Assembly (NCBI RefSeq): GCF_042684585.1
Contig: NZ_JBHULS010000001.1
Coordinates: 434,001 to 498,000 of the forward strand
Source of the DNA: Algorimicrobium sediminis
Lineage (GTDB): Bacteria; Bacteroidota; Bacteroidia; Flavobacteriales; Flavobacteriaceae
DNA: 64,000 nucleotides
Direction: 5' to 3'
A model generated the notes under the pieces. The model was not told the DNA's origin, did no database searches, and was given only the letters and a program-made list of their open reading frames with translations. A program made the translations under genes and the position numbers. Below, one piece after another: positions 43,038 to 52,435 of the stretch (position 1 is the stretch's first letter; each line of letters opens with the position of its first letter).

Positions 43038-44504
43038 ATGGATATACAAACAATTACCACATTAGGCGAACTAAAAAAATCCGGATACCAAGCACGCTCG
43101 ATTAAAGACGAATTACGTCAAAATTTAATTGAAAAAATAAAAAACAAAACGCCCATTTTTGAAGGTATTCGCGGCTACGAAAATACGGTAATACCAGAAT
43201 TACAGAGAGCCATTTTGTCCAGACATAATATAAATCTGTTGGGGCTTCGGGGGCAAGCAAAAACACGTTTGGCCCGTTTAATGTTAACCCTACTGGACGC
43301 GTATATACCGGTTGTAGCTGGTTCCGAAATAAACGACGATCCCTTAAACCCCATATCGCGCTATGCGAAAGATGTAATAGCAGAAAATGGCGATGATACC
43401 CCAATTTATTGGCTACACAGAAGTGAGCGTTTTGCCGAAAAATTGGCAACACCCGATGTAACGGTAGCCGATATTATTGGCGATGTAGATCCTATAAAAG
43501 CAGCTAATTTAAAATTAACTTATGCCGATGATCGGGTAATACATTACGGCATGATTCCGCGGGCAAACCGCTGTATTTTTGTCATTAATGAGTTGCCAGA
43601 TTTACAGGCACGCATACAGGTGGCTTTATTTAATATTTTGCAAGAAGGCGATATTCAAATAAGAGGTTTTAAGCTGCGCTTGCCGCTAGATATGCAGTTT
43701 GTATTTACCGCAAATCCGGAGGATTACACCAACCGTGGCAGCATTATTACACCTCTAAAAGACAGAATTGGATCGCAAATTTTAACGCATTATCCAGAGG
43801 ATATTGAAACGGCAAAGCTTATAACAGAACAGGAAGCCAAATGGGATTCTCGCCAAAAAGAAGCCATTTATGTACCCGAATTGGCAAAAGATTTATTAGA
43901 ACAGATTGTTTTTGAAGCGCGCGATAGCGATTTTATTGACGAAAAAAGTGGGGTTAGTGCACGTTTAAGTATTACAGCGTTCGAAAATTTATTGAGTACT
44001 GCGGAATTACGAGCCTTAAAAGCTGGCGATACCCATACCACCATCAGATTGTCGGATTTTATGGGCATTATTCCTGCCATTACCGGAAAAGTAGAATTGG
44101 TTTACGAAGGTGAGCAAGAGGGTGCCGCCCAGGTAGCCTATAATTTAATTGGTGACGCTGTTAAGAGCCTGTTTCCCGAATTTTTCCCGAAAATAGAAAA
44201 GTTGCGCAAACAGGATCAAGAGAGTCCTTACGATGCTATTGTTTCTTGGTTTTTTAATCAGACGGAAGATTTTGAATTATTAGACGATGTAAGAGACAAA
44301 TCCTATAAAGCGCTTCTCGAAGCCGTATCGCCACTAGACGATTTATTGGGTACCTACCAACCAAATTTAGCGCGCGAGGACAGCTATTTTGTTAAGGAGT
44401 TTATTTTATGGGCTTTAGTTGCGCACAAATTATTAAGTAAATATCGTTTTACCGAAGGCCTACAATTTAAAGATCCGTATGGAAGTTTTATAAACGATTT
44501 ATAA
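43038..44504 (+). CDS. AAA+ ATPase, magnesium-chelatase ChlI / MoxR-like
   Basis: 488 residues. Walker A is LGLRGQAKTRLARL (about 68-81) with GxxGxxKT; Walker B and sensor 1 lie in RCIFVINELPDLQARIQVAL and FVFTANPEDYTNRGSIITP; the arginine region is LKDRIGSQI. The C-terminal third is helical (KSLFPEFFPKIEKLRKQDQE) and of unknown fold. It belongs to the ChlI/MoxR clade and pairs with the VWA protein just upstream. Most family members are 300-350 residues, so this one has an added C-terminal domain. No membrane segments are visible. Confidence 0.88.
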   Translation: MDIQTITTLGELKKSGYQARSIKDELRQNLIEKIKNKTPIFEGIRGYENTVIPELQRAILSRHNINLLGLRGQAKTRLARLMLTLLDAYIPVVAGSEINDDPLNPISRYAKDVIAENGDDTPIYWLHRSERFAEKLATPDVTVADIIGDVDPIKAANLKLTYADDRVIHYGMIPRANRCIFVINELPDLQARIQVALFNILQEGDIQIRGFKLRLPLDMQFVFTANPEDYTNRGSIITPLKDRIGSQILTHYPEDIETAKLITEQEAKWDSRQKEAIYVPELAKDLLEQIVFEARDSDFIDEKSGVSARLSITAFENLLSTAELRALKAGDTHTTIRLSDFMGIIPAITGKVELVYEGEQEGAAQVAYNLIGDAVKSLFPEFFPKIEKLRKQDQESPYDAIVSWFFNQTEDFELLDDVRDKSYKALLEAVSPLDDLLGTYQPNLAREDSYFVKEFILWALVAHKLLSKYRFTEGLQFKDPYGSFINDL

Positions 44505-44576
44505 CTAAACCAATTTTATTATTTGCGGCTCAACTGCCGTCTTAAATTGGTTATAAATTGAATAAAAGGACTGTTT

Positions 44577-44612
44577 AAACAAAAGCGGCCGATATATCGG
44601 CCGCTTTTGTTT
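44577..44612. terminator. bidirectional terminator, 36-bp perfect palindrome
   Basis: The 36-bp span is an uninterrupted perfect palindrome with a GC-rich core and A/T tails on both sides. It lies between convergent genes ending at 44504 and 44649. Confidence 0.92.
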
Positions 44613-44648
44613 TGTTAATTCCTGTTTATTTTTCCTAAATGTAGGGTA

Positions 44649-46289
44649 TTATTGGGGTTTTACGTTTATGTAAAAATTTCGGTTTATGGTTAGGCTTGGG
44701 TTTGGAGTAGGGAGTGCCATAGTTTGCCAAGTAGTATTAGGGTATAACCACTGTTCGGTACCATTTAAAGTAACTAATATGGGCATTTTAAAGCCAGAAA
44801 CAACCTCATGCCATCGGTATTTTAAACGACCATTGCTTATACTGTATTCCAAGGTTGGAATATTGGTTTCTCGCAAATACTGGTCGAAAAACGCAGCTAA
44901 ATCCAAACCAGATTGCGCAATTATATAATTTTCAATTTGCTGGGTCGTCACTGTTTTGTGGTAAAATTCGGTATTCATGCCACGTAATATTTGGCGCCAT
45001 TTTTCATCGTTTTGCACCAACTGTCTTAAGGTATGTAGCATATTAGCGCCTTTGTAGTACATGTCGCTAGAGCCTTCTTTGTTCACATTATACGGGCCAA
45101 TTAACGGCTTGTCATTCCGAATGCGCTTTCTGGTTCCTATTACATAATCGGCTGCAGCTTCTTTACCGTAATAATAATCTACAAATAAGTTTTCAGAGTA
45201 GGCTGTAAACCCCTCATGAATCCACATGTCGGCAATATCTTTATTGGTAATGTTATTAGCAAACCACTCATGTCCCGCTTCATGAATAATAATAAAATCG
45301 AATTTTAAACCCCAACCAGTTCCGGACAAATCATTCCCTAAATAACCTTTTTTATACTGATTGCCATAAGTTACCGAACTTTGGTGCTCCATACCTAAAT
45401 AGGGTACTTCAACTAATTTAAAACCGTCCTCGTAAAATGGATACGGACCAAACCAATGTTCAAACGCTTGCATCATCCGAGGCGCATCTTTAAAATGTAT
45501 TTTTGCTTTTTGTAAATTATCACGGAGTACATAATAATCCATATCTAGGGGCCCGTTTTCACCTGGGTAAACTTCAGAAAAATGTACATAATCCCCAATA
45601 TTTACATTCACACCATAATTATTAATCGGGTTTTTTACAGTCCAGTTATATGTTGTGGTTGTTTTATTTTGAATTATACTTTGTAAACGGCCGTTGGAAA
45701 TATTCATTAATCCTTTTGGTACGGTTACACTAATATCCATACTATCTACCTCGTCATACATATGGTCTTTGTTTGGCCACCAAATACTGGCACCCAGACC
45801 CTGACAAGATGTGGCCACAAAATGATTGCCGTTCGCATCTTTTTTCCAGGAAAAACCGCCATCCCATGGTGCATTTTTAGCCTCCTTTGGGTGGCCTTCA
45901 TAATAAACATCTACTGAATATACGTTTCCTATTTTCTGATTTTCCGCGAGTGTGATAAAATGAGCATGACCATCGTGCCGTATGGCTAAAGGTTTCCCGT
46001 TTTGTATGGCTGCAGTTATTTTTAAAGGGGCTTGCAAATCAATTTGCAATTCGTTACTTGGCTTTATTACGGTATAAGAGACCGTGTTTTTTCCCTTAAT
46101 AAATTTGGTGTCTGGATTTACAGAAATATCTAAATGATAATAAGTTACATCCCACCAAGCTCGCTGGGGTGTAATAGAACCGCGAAGCGTGTCCTGACGC
46201 GTAAAGGTTGTTTTGTCCTGAAGTAAACCTTGACTAAATAAACTAAAAGGAATAATTAGAAGTGCAAAAATGAAACTAAAACGTGGCAT
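44649..46289 (-). CDS. M1 family zinc aminopeptidase, secreted
   Basis: 546 residues from ATG 46289 (MPRFSFIFALLIIPFSLFSQG, a good signal peptide); 16 open codons upstream are rejected because they would bury the signal. The active site is IIHEAGHEWFANN (HEXXH at about residues 336-340) with the third ligand in WIHEGFTAYSE. The substrate-anchoring block is YLGMEHQSSV, a form of the GAMEN motif. The N-terminal beta domain precedes it. It removes amino-terminal residues from peptides in the periplasm or outside. It is separated from the upstream acyl-CoA dehydrogenase by a hairpin. Confidence 0.92.
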   Translation of the reverse strand: MPRFSFIFALLIIPFSLFSQGLLQDKTTFTRQDTLRGSITPQRAWWDVTYYHLDISVNPDTKFIKGKNTVSYTVIKPSNELQIDLQAPLKITAAIQNGKPLAIRHDGHAHFITLAENQKIGNVYSVDVYYEGHPKEAKNAPWDGGFSWKKDANGNHFVATSCQGLGASIWWPNKDHMYDEVDSMDISVTVPKGLMNISNGRLQSIIQNKTTTTYNWTVKNPINNYGVNVNIGDYVHFSEVYPGENGPLDMDYYVLRDNLQKAKIHFKDAPRMMQAFEHWFGPYPFYEDGFKLVEVPYLGMEHQSSVTYGNQYKKGYLGNDLSGTGWGLKFDFIIIHEAGHEWFANNITNKDIADMWIHEGFTAYSENLFVDYYYGKEAAADYVIGTRKRIRNDKPLIGPYNVNKEGSSDMYYKGANMLHTLRQLVQNDEKWRQILRGMNTEFYHKTVTTQQIENYIIAQSGLDLAAFFDQYLRETNIPTLEYSISNGRLKYRWHEVVSGFKMPILVTLNGTEQWLYPNTTWQTMALPTPNPSLTINRNFYINVKPQ

Positions 46290-46319
46290 GTACTTTTTTT
46301 TACTAAAGTAGTTAAAAAG

Positions 46320-46352
46320 GAAAACCGATTCAAACAAATGAACCGGCTTTTC
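46320..46352 (-). terminator. probable intrinsic terminator after the acyl-CoA dehydrogenase gene
   Basis: On the minus strand an 8-bp stem with one G-U wobble is extended by 5 bp after a bulged G, then CCTTTTTAA. It lies 37 bp beyond the stop of the dehydrogenase gene. Confidence 0.6.
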
Positions 46353-46388
46353 GCTTCTAACTAAACTTAATTTAACTAAACAGGTTTT

Positions 46389-48200
46389 TTAGAAAGGGTA
46401 TTTACCTTCCTCTTTTATTTTTTCGGCAATATCTCTTCGTAAATCCACAATGTCTGGATAATTTGTGTATTTGGTAAAGCGTTTTAGCCCCATAAGCATC
46501 ATGCGTTGTTCATCGCCTTCGGCAAATGAAATGATACTCTCTTTACCTTTTTCTTCTACAATATCTACGGCATGATATAAATACAATTTGGCCATGGCAA
46601 TTTGTGTGGCTTGGGCGGCTTCACCAAAACGTTTGGCATTTTTTTCGGTTCTTAAAATAGCCGACTCTGCCATATAAATTTCAATTAAAATATCGGCTGC
46701 TGCTATTAATAATTGTTGGTGTTGTTCTAAATCTGGTCCAAACTTTTGAACGGCGCCACCAGCTACCATTAAAAACGCTTTTTTAAGTTTTTTAATCATC
46801 TCTTTTTCTTCGGAGAATAGCTCGGAATAATCTGGTGTTTCAAATGACGGAATTCCCATTAATTCATCTTGTACAGCTTGTGCTGGCCCTAACAAATCCA
46901 CGTGACCTTTCATGGCTTTTTTAACAAGCATGCCAACAGCTAACATGCGGTTAATTTCGTTAGTACCCTCGTAAATTCGGGCAATACGGGCATCTCGCCA
47001 GGCAGCTTCCATTGGGGTTTCTTCAGAGAAGCCCATGCCACCAAAAATTTGTATACCTTCATCGGCCGCGTTTTGAACATCTTCCGAAACAGCTACTTTT
47101 AAAATAGAACACTCTATGGCGTATTCTTCAACACCTTTTAGTTCGGCCTCTTGGTGGCTATTTCCAGAGGCTTGGCGCAGCGCAATGCGGTCTTCAATAT
47201 TTTTAGAGGCGCGGTAAGTGGCAGATTCACCTACATAGGCATTGGTTGCCATTTCGGCTAATTTTACTTTAATAGCACCAAAATCTGAAATGCGGGTATT
47301 AAATTGTTTGCGCTCGTTAGCGTAGTTTACTGCCGTGGTTAAAATGCGTCTTTGCGAATCTAAACATGCAGCAGCTAACTTTATACGCCCCACGTTTAGG
47401 GCATTCATAGCTATTTTAAAACCTTCGCCACGACCTGCCAACATATTATCTGCTGGAACAACTGTATCGTTAAAAAATACCTGACGCGTGGAGCTTGCAC
47501 GAATACCTAATTTGTGTTCCTCTTCACCCAAGGTAATACCATTAGGATTATCTTTGTCGTATTCTACAATAAAACCGGTAATGTTTTTATCGTTTTCAAT
47601 ACGGGCAAAAACAATCATTAATTTGCAAAAACCAGCATTGGAAATCCACATTTTTTGCCCATTAATTTTGTAGGATTTACCGTCTTCAGAAAGGGTAGCG
47701 GTTGTTTTACCCGAGTTAGCATCGGATCCTGCACCGGGTTCTGTTAAACAGTAAGCGCCAAACCATTCGCCAGTTGCCAGTTTTGGAACGTATTTTTGTT
47801 TTTGTGCCTCGGTGCCATACAGGGTAATAGGAAGGGTGCCAATACCGGTGTGTGCGCCAAATGCGGTACTAAAGGAGCCGGTTCCACTGGAAATATAATC
47901 GCAGGTTAAAACAGTAGATACAAAGCCCATACCCATTCCGCCGTACGCTTCAGGAACGGCTACACTTAAAAAGCCCATATCCCCAGCTTTTTTCATAACC
48001 TCTTCTGTAAAGGCAAAATCCTTGGCTTCAAATCGGTTTTTATGCGGAATAATTTCACGGTCGTTAAATTCTTTAACCGATTCTTTCATCATATTTTGTT
48101 CCTCTGAAAAATCTTCAGGTGTAAACACATCTTCGCAATTAGTTTCTTTTACCAGAAACTGACCGCCTCTTAATATTTCTTTTTCGTTTTTAGTTTCCAT
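46389..48200 (-). CDS. acyl-CoA dehydrogenase (FadE-type, long form)
   Basis: 603 residues, about 200 longer than the short-chain enzymes. The core has the usual signatures: WFGAYCLTEPGAGSDANSGK (FAD and substrate contact), KMWISNAG, GRIKLAAACLDSQRRI, and QIFGGMGFSEETPMEAAWRD with RIYEGTNEI, where the catalytic Glu lies. The C-terminal extension (about 430-603) is helical, as in VLCAD-like enzymes of Bacteroidota. It carries out the first step of fatty-acid beta-oxidation with FAD. It follows the thiolase gene after 148 bp, so may have its own promoter. Confidence 0.93.
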   Translation of the reverse strand: METKNEKEILRGGQFLVKETNCEDVFTPEDFSEEQNMMKESVKEFNDREIIPHKNRFEAKDFAFTEEVMKKAGDMGFLSVAVPEAYGGMGMGFVSTVLTCDYISSGTGSFSTAFGAHTGIGTLPITLYGTEAQKQKYVPKLATGEWFGAYCLTEPGAGSDANSGKTTATLSEDGKSYKINGQKMWISNAGFCKLMIVFARIENDKNITGFIVEYDKDNPNGITLGEEEHKLGIRASSTRQVFFNDTVVPADNMLAGRGEGFKIAMNALNVGRIKLAAACLDSQRRILTTAVNYANERKQFNTRISDFGAIKVKLAEMATNAYVGESATYRASKNIEDRIALRQASGNSHQEAELKGVEEYAIECSILKVAVSEDVQNAADEGIQIFGGMGFSEETPMEAAWRDARIARIYEGTNEINRMLAVGMLVKKAMKGHVDLLGPAQAVQDELMGIPSFETPDYSELFSEEKEMIKKLKKAFLMVAGGAVQKFGPDLEQHQQLLIAAADILIEIYMAESAILRTEKNAKRFGEAAQATQIAMAKLYLYHAVDIVEEKGKESIISFAEGDEQRMMLMGLKRFTKYTNYPDIVDLRRDIAEKIKEEGKYPF

Positions 48201-48348
48201 ATTGTTATTCGTTTAAATAAAAGTTAAACAACGTATATTTGGTAGTTACAAATTATCTGTAAGTCTTTAATTTGATTACATTAGGCTATTTTACTTTCTA
48301 ATTCACTATTTTATTGATGCCTGTTTTGTAAACAAGGAATTGCTGTGC

Positions 48349-49542
48349 TTATTTTAAAAATTCGAAAATCCCGCATGCGCCTTGTCCTGTTCCTACACAC
48401 ATGGTTACGGCACCGTATTTACCCGACATATTGCGTTTACGCATCTCATCAAATAACTGAACGGATAATTTTGCACCCGTGCATCCTAACGGATGTCCTA
48501 AAGCAATGGCGCCACCGTTTACATTAATAATATCCGGATTCAAGTCTAATTCTCTAATAACGGCTAGTGACTGCGATGCGAAAGCTTCGTTTAGCTCAAT
48601 AAGTTCTAAATCTGCTTGTTTTAAGCCCGCTTGTTTTAGCGCCTTCGGTATGGCTTTTACTGGGCCAATTCCCATAATACGCGGTTCTACACCAGCTGCT
48701 GCATAATTTACTAAACGTGCAATAGGTTCTAAACCTAATTCTTTAACCATATCCTCGCTCATAACCATTACAAAGGCAGCCCCGTCACTCATTTGCGACG
48801 AGTTACCAGCTGTAACACTGCCACCTTGGGCAAACACAGGGCGTAATTTTGCTAAAGCTTCCAAACTTGTACCAGCACGAGGCCCTTCATCTTTAGTAAC
48901 CGTGTAAGATTTGGTAGCTTTTTTGCCCGTGGTATTCACGTAAGTTTGTTCTACTGTTATAGGTACTATTTGCTCTTGAAAACGATTTTCAGCCTGTGCT
49001 TTTAAGGCTTTCATATGCGAGTTATAGGCAAATAAGTCCTGATCCTCTCGCGACACATTAAACTGTTTGGCTACAGCCTCTGCGGTGTTTCCCATGCCCC
49101 AGTAATAGTCTTCATGCCCCGATTTTACTAAATCGTAATTTAGTTCAGGTTTAAAGCCTGTCATGGGCACAGAGCTCATGCTTTCTGCGCCACCTGCAAT
49201 AATACAATCGGCCATTCCTGCTTGAATTTTAGCAGTTGCCATACCAATGGTTTCAATACCCGATGAGCAAAATCTATTTACGGTAACACCTGGTACATCT
49301 ACAATATCTAGGCCCATTAACGAAATGAGTCTGGCCATATTTAGGCCCTGCGACCCTTCGGGCATAGCGTTACCAACCATAACATCGTCAATACGCTTGG
49401 GATCTAAATTTGGCAGGGTTTTCATCATGTGTTGTATGGTTTCTGCTGCCAATTCGTCTGTTCTTTTAAATCGGAACACCCCTTTTGGTGCTTTGCCAAC
49501 GGCTGTTCTGTATGCTTTTACAATGTAAGCTTGTTTGCTCAT
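48349..49542 (-). CDS. fadA: acetyl-CoA C-acyltransferase (thiolase)
   Basis: 397 residues. The thiolase active-site residues are present: nucleophile Cys in VNRFCSSGIETIGMA (about residue 91), the His in NGGAIALGHPLGCTGAKL, and the C-terminal Cys in MCVGTGQGACGIFEF. AGGAESMSSVPM is the family block. It performs the last step of beta-oxidation. It lies downstream of the FadB-like gene, with a small four-helix-bundle gene inserted between them. Confidence 0.95.
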   Translation of the reverse strand: MSKQAYIVKAYRTAVGKAPKGVFRFKRTDELAAETIQHMMKTLPNLDPKRIDDVMVGNAMPEGSQGLNMARLISLMGLDIVDVPGVTVNRFCSSGIETIGMATAKIQAGMADCIIAGGAESMSSVPMTGFKPELNYDLVKSGHEDYYWGMGNTAEAVAKQFNVSREDQDLFAYNSHMKALKAQAENRFQEQIVPITVEQTYVNTTGKKATKSYTVTKDEGPRAGTSLEALAKLRPVFAQGGSVTAGNSSQMSDGAAFVMVMSEDMVKELGLEPIARLVNYAAAGVEPRIMGIGPVKAIPKALKQAGLKQADLELIELNEAFASQSLAVIRELDLNPDIINVNGGAIALGHPLGCTGAKLSVQLFDEMRKRNMSGKYGAVTMCVGTGQGACGIFEFLK

Positions 49543-49571
49543 AGTAGTATTAATATTTTTAGAATTAAGTA

Positions 49572-49928
49572 TTAAGACTTCATTAATGACTTTTGAAGTG
49601 CGTAATTCATTTTAGTAACTTCAAGTATTTCACTTAATATAGGTCTAACTTTTTCTTCTGTTATAAGTTTTAATCTTTTTAATAAATATAATTCTGTGCG
49701 TAATTCAAATGAAGCGCCCTTTACAATTCCTAAAAATTGCCTGAATTCGCCATTCGTATTTCTACCTGCTCCTTCTGTAATATTTGAAGGATTAGATACG
49801 GCACTTCTTCTAAATTGAGAGGTTAACCCATACTTTTCCTTCTTTAGAAAATTTTCTGAAGCACGATAACAATATTCTGTTATATCCATTGCTTTTTGCC
49901 ATGTTTTCAACGCTTCGAATCTGTGCAT
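49572..49928 (-). CDS. four helix bundle protein (S23 / 23S rRNA intervening-sequence family)
   Basis: 118 residues from ATG 49928 (MHRFEALKTWQKAMDITEYC); 14 open codons upstream lack a reason to be used. FEALKTWQKAMDITEYCYRA, LTSQFRRSAVSNPSNITEGA and ELRTELYLLKRLKLITEEK are the hallmarks of this family, which folds into a four-helix bundle and forms a ring in solved homologs. The function is unknown. It sits in the same direction between fadB-like and fadA, which is odd for a beta-oxidation operon, and it is flanked by a 9-bp direct repeat, so it may be a later insertion. Confidence 0.87.
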   Translation of the reverse strand: MHRFEALKTWQKAMDITEYCYRASENFLKKEKYGLTSQFRRSAVSNPSNITEGAGRNTNGEFRQFLGIVKGASFELRTELYLLKRLKLITEEKVRPILSEILEVTKMNYALQKSLMKS

Positions 49929-49960
49929 TGTTATAGTATTAAGGTTATTAGTATGAAGGG

Positions 49961-50029
49961 TTAAGTACAAAGTATTTAAAGTGTTTTTTGTAAAGACGCT
50001 AATTTTAATACTTTGTGTTTACGACTTAA
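49961..50029. repeat. interrupted inverted repeat upstream of the four-helix-bundle gene
   Basis: ACAAAGTATT (49967-49976) pairs exactly with AATACTTTGT (50007-50016). Outer arms TTAAGT (49961-49966) and ACTTAA (50024-50029) also match, with a 7-nt offset. It lies between the fadB-like stop and the small gene and could be a terminator-like or processing stem. Confidence 0.5.
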
Positions 50030-52434
50030 TTCCTAAGGGGCTTCCCAGTCTTCAGCATGTGCTGAATTCTCTCAAGTGTCTTACGCTCCGTACAAAGTGA
50101 TAAAAAGGCTTCTCGTTCTAAATCAAGAAGATATTGTTCGCTTACTAGGGTTGGTTCAGATAAATCGCCTCCTGCCATTACATAGGCTAATTTGTTGGCT
50201 ATTTTTAAATCGTGCGCACTTATGTAATTGCTTTCTTCCATGGCATCTGTGCCTACTAAAAACATTCCCAATGCTTGTTTACCCAGAACTTTTACATCGG
50301 TGCGTTTTATGGGTTGCGTGTATCCCATATCAGCCATTAATTTGGCATGTTGTTTAGCAACGGCTATTTGGCGATCTTTATTAACAACCACAACATCTTT
50401 TCCGGGTTGTAATAAACCCAAATCGAAAGCTTCGTAAGCCGATGTAGAAACTTTGGCCATTCCGATAGTTAAGAAATACTCCTGAAGAATATTTAGTTGT
50501 ACATCGCCGGTTTTAAAAGTATCGGAAGCGCGAAGAGCCATTTCTTTAGAACCGCCACCCCCAGGAATAACACCAACACCAAACTCTACCAGACCCATAT
50601 ACGTTTCTGCAGCAGCAACCACTTTATCGGCGTGTAGTGAAAGTTCGCAACCACCACCTAATGTCATGCCGTGCGGTGCAGAAACGGTTGGAATAGCCGA
50701 GTAACGCATGCGCATCATGGTGTCTTGGAAGTACTTAATAGCCATGTTCAGTTCGTCGTACTCTTGTTCTGCCGCCATCATAAAAATCATGCCTATATTG
50801 GCACCCACCGAGAAATTGGCACCTTGGTTGCCTACTACCAAACCAGCAAAATCTTTTTCAGCTAAATCAATAGCTTTATTTAGGCCTGCCAGCACATCGC
50901 CTCCAATAGTGTTCATTTTGCTTTGGAACTCGCAATTAAGAATGCCATCGCCTAAATCTTCAATAACCACACCGGAGTTTTTAAAAACTTCTTTTGTTTT
51001 TCTAATATTATCTAGAATGATAAAGGCATCTTGTCCCGGAATTTTTTCGGTTCTTTTTTGAGGAATGTCATAGTAGTAGGTAGCGCCGTCTTTAACTGTG
51101 TAAAACGATTTATTACCAGAATCGAGCATATCCTGCACCCAAGCTGCAGGCTCAAAACCTTCAGCTTTCATAATTTCTATTCCTTTTTCAACACCAATAG
51201 CATCCCAAATTTGGAATGGACCGTGTTCCCAGCCAAAGCCCGCTTTCATAGCATTGTCTATTTTGTAAAGCTCGTCTGTTATTTCTGGAATTCTGTTGGA
51301 AACATAGGCAAACATAGCCGAAAAGTTTTTTCGGTAGAAATCACCAGCTTTGTCTTTTCCCGAAATTAGAATAGGAAATCTGTCTACTACCTTATCCACA
51401 GTTTTTGTTAGCTCCAGCGTTGCAAACTTTGCCGATTTTTTAGGTCGGTATTCCAACGTATTTAAATCTAAAGACAGAATTTCGCTCTTACCGTTGTCGC
51501 TTTTTACTTTTTTATAAAAACCTTGGCCTGTTTTACTACCTAACCATTTGTTTTCCATCATGGTGTTAATGAAATTGGGTAGTTTGAACAAATCGTGCGC
51601 CTCATCGTTTGGGCAATTTTGGTATATACCATTTGCTACATGCACCAAGGTGTCTAAACCAACCACGTCTACGGTTCGGAAGGTGGCCGATTTTGGCCTG
51701 CCAATTACAGGTCCCGTTAATTTGTCTACTTCTTCTATGGTTAAATCCAATTCTTTTACTTGATGAAATAAGCTTTGAATACCAAAAATACCAATTCGGT
51801 TTCCTATAAAAGCAGGTGTATCTTTTGCTATTACGGATGTTTTGCCAAGAAATTTCTCGCCATAGTTGTTTAAAAAGTCAAGTACTTCTGGAGTCGTTTT
51901 TGGACCAGGAATAATTTCGAATAATTTTAAATACCGAGCCGGATTAAAAAAGTGGGTTCCACAAAAATGTTTTTGAAAATCTTCCGACCGTCCTTCGCTC
52001 ATAAAATGAATAGGAATTCCAGATGTATTGGAAGTTATAAGGGTGCCAGGTGTACGGTATTTTTCTAAATTTTCGAATACCTGTTTTTTTATATCCAAGC
52101 GTTCCACAACTACTTCAATTATCCAATCGGCGTTTTTTACTTTAGCGATATCGTCCTCTAAATTACCTGTGGTAATACGATTGGCAAATTTTTGATGATA
52201 AATAGGAGCGGGTTTGGATTTTAAGGCACTTGCTAATGAGTCATTAACAATACGGTTTCGTACAGCTTTATCTTGTAAAGTAAGATTTTTAGCTTTTTCT
52301 GTCGCGTTTAGCTCTTTGGGTACAATGTCCAATAAAAGGACTTCTACGCCAATATTAGCAAAGTGGCAGGCAATGCCGCTTCCCATAATTCCGGAGCCAA
52401 TAACTGCTATTTTTTGTATGTTTCGTTTACTCAT
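50026..52434 (-). CDS. bifunctional 3-hydroxyacyl-CoA dehydrogenase / enoyl-CoA hydratase (FadB-like)
   Basis: 802 residues. The dehydrogenase comes first: NAD site IAVIGSGIMGSGIACHFANI (about 8-27), catalytic block CGTHFFNPARYLKLFEIIPG and a second 3HCDH domain to about 430. The hydratase (crotonase fold) is C-terminal: GANFSVGANIGMIFMM and GVGVIPGGGGSKEMALRA with the oxyanion glycines. This order is reversed relative to E. coli FadB but normal in Bacteroidota. It carries out the two middle steps of beta-oxidation. Its start is 1 bp from the marR stop, so it is co-transcribed with the regulator. Confidence 0.94.
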   Translation of the reverse strand: MSKRNIQKIAVIGSGIMGSGIACHFANIGVEVLLLDIVPKELNATEKAKNLTLQDKAVRNRIVNDSLASALKSKPAPIYHQKFANRITTGNLEDDIAKVKNADWIIEVVVERLDIKKQVFENLEKYRTPGTLITSNTSGIPIHFMSEGRSEDFQKHFCGTHFFNPARYLKLFEIIPGPKTTPEVLDFLNNYGEKFLGKTSVIAKDTPAFIGNRIGIFGIQSLFHQVKELDLTIEEVDKLTGPVIGRPKSATFRTVDVVGLDTLVHVANGIYQNCPNDEAHDLFKLPNFINTMMENKWLGSKTGQGFYKKVKSDNGKSEILSLDLNTLEYRPKKSAKFATLELTKTVDKVVDRFPILISGKDKAGDFYRKNFSAMFAYVSNRIPEITDELYKIDNAMKAGFGWEHGPFQIWDAIGVEKGIEIMKAEGFEPAAWVQDMLDSGNKSFYTVKDGATYYYDIPQKRTEKIPGQDAFIILDNIRKTKEVFKNSGVVIEDLGDGILNCEFQSKMNTIGGDVLAGLNKAIDLAEKDFAGLVVGNQGANFSVGANIGMIFMMAAEQEYDELNMAIKYFQDTMMRMRYSAIPTVSAPHGMTLGGGCELSLHADKVVAAAETYMGLVEFGVGVIPGGGGSKEMALRASDTFKTGDVQLNILQEYFLTIGMAKVSTSAYEAFDLGLLQPGKDVVVVNKDRQIAVAKQHAKLMADMGYTQPIKRTDVKVLGKQALGMFLVGTDAMEESNYISAHDLKIANKLAYVMAGGDLSEPTLVSEQYLLDLEREAFLSLCTERKTLERIQHMLKTGKPLRN

Positions 52435-52435
52435 G

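Noticed and set aside
48233..48242. TATATTTG on the plus strand upstream of the acyl-CoA dehydrogenase gene
   Set aside because: It faces away from that gene and no plus-strand gene follows, so it is probably a chance match.
50708..51061. plus-strand open frames inside the fadB-like gene
   Set aside because: They are antisense to conserved crotonase and dehydrogenase blocks and show no domain of their own.
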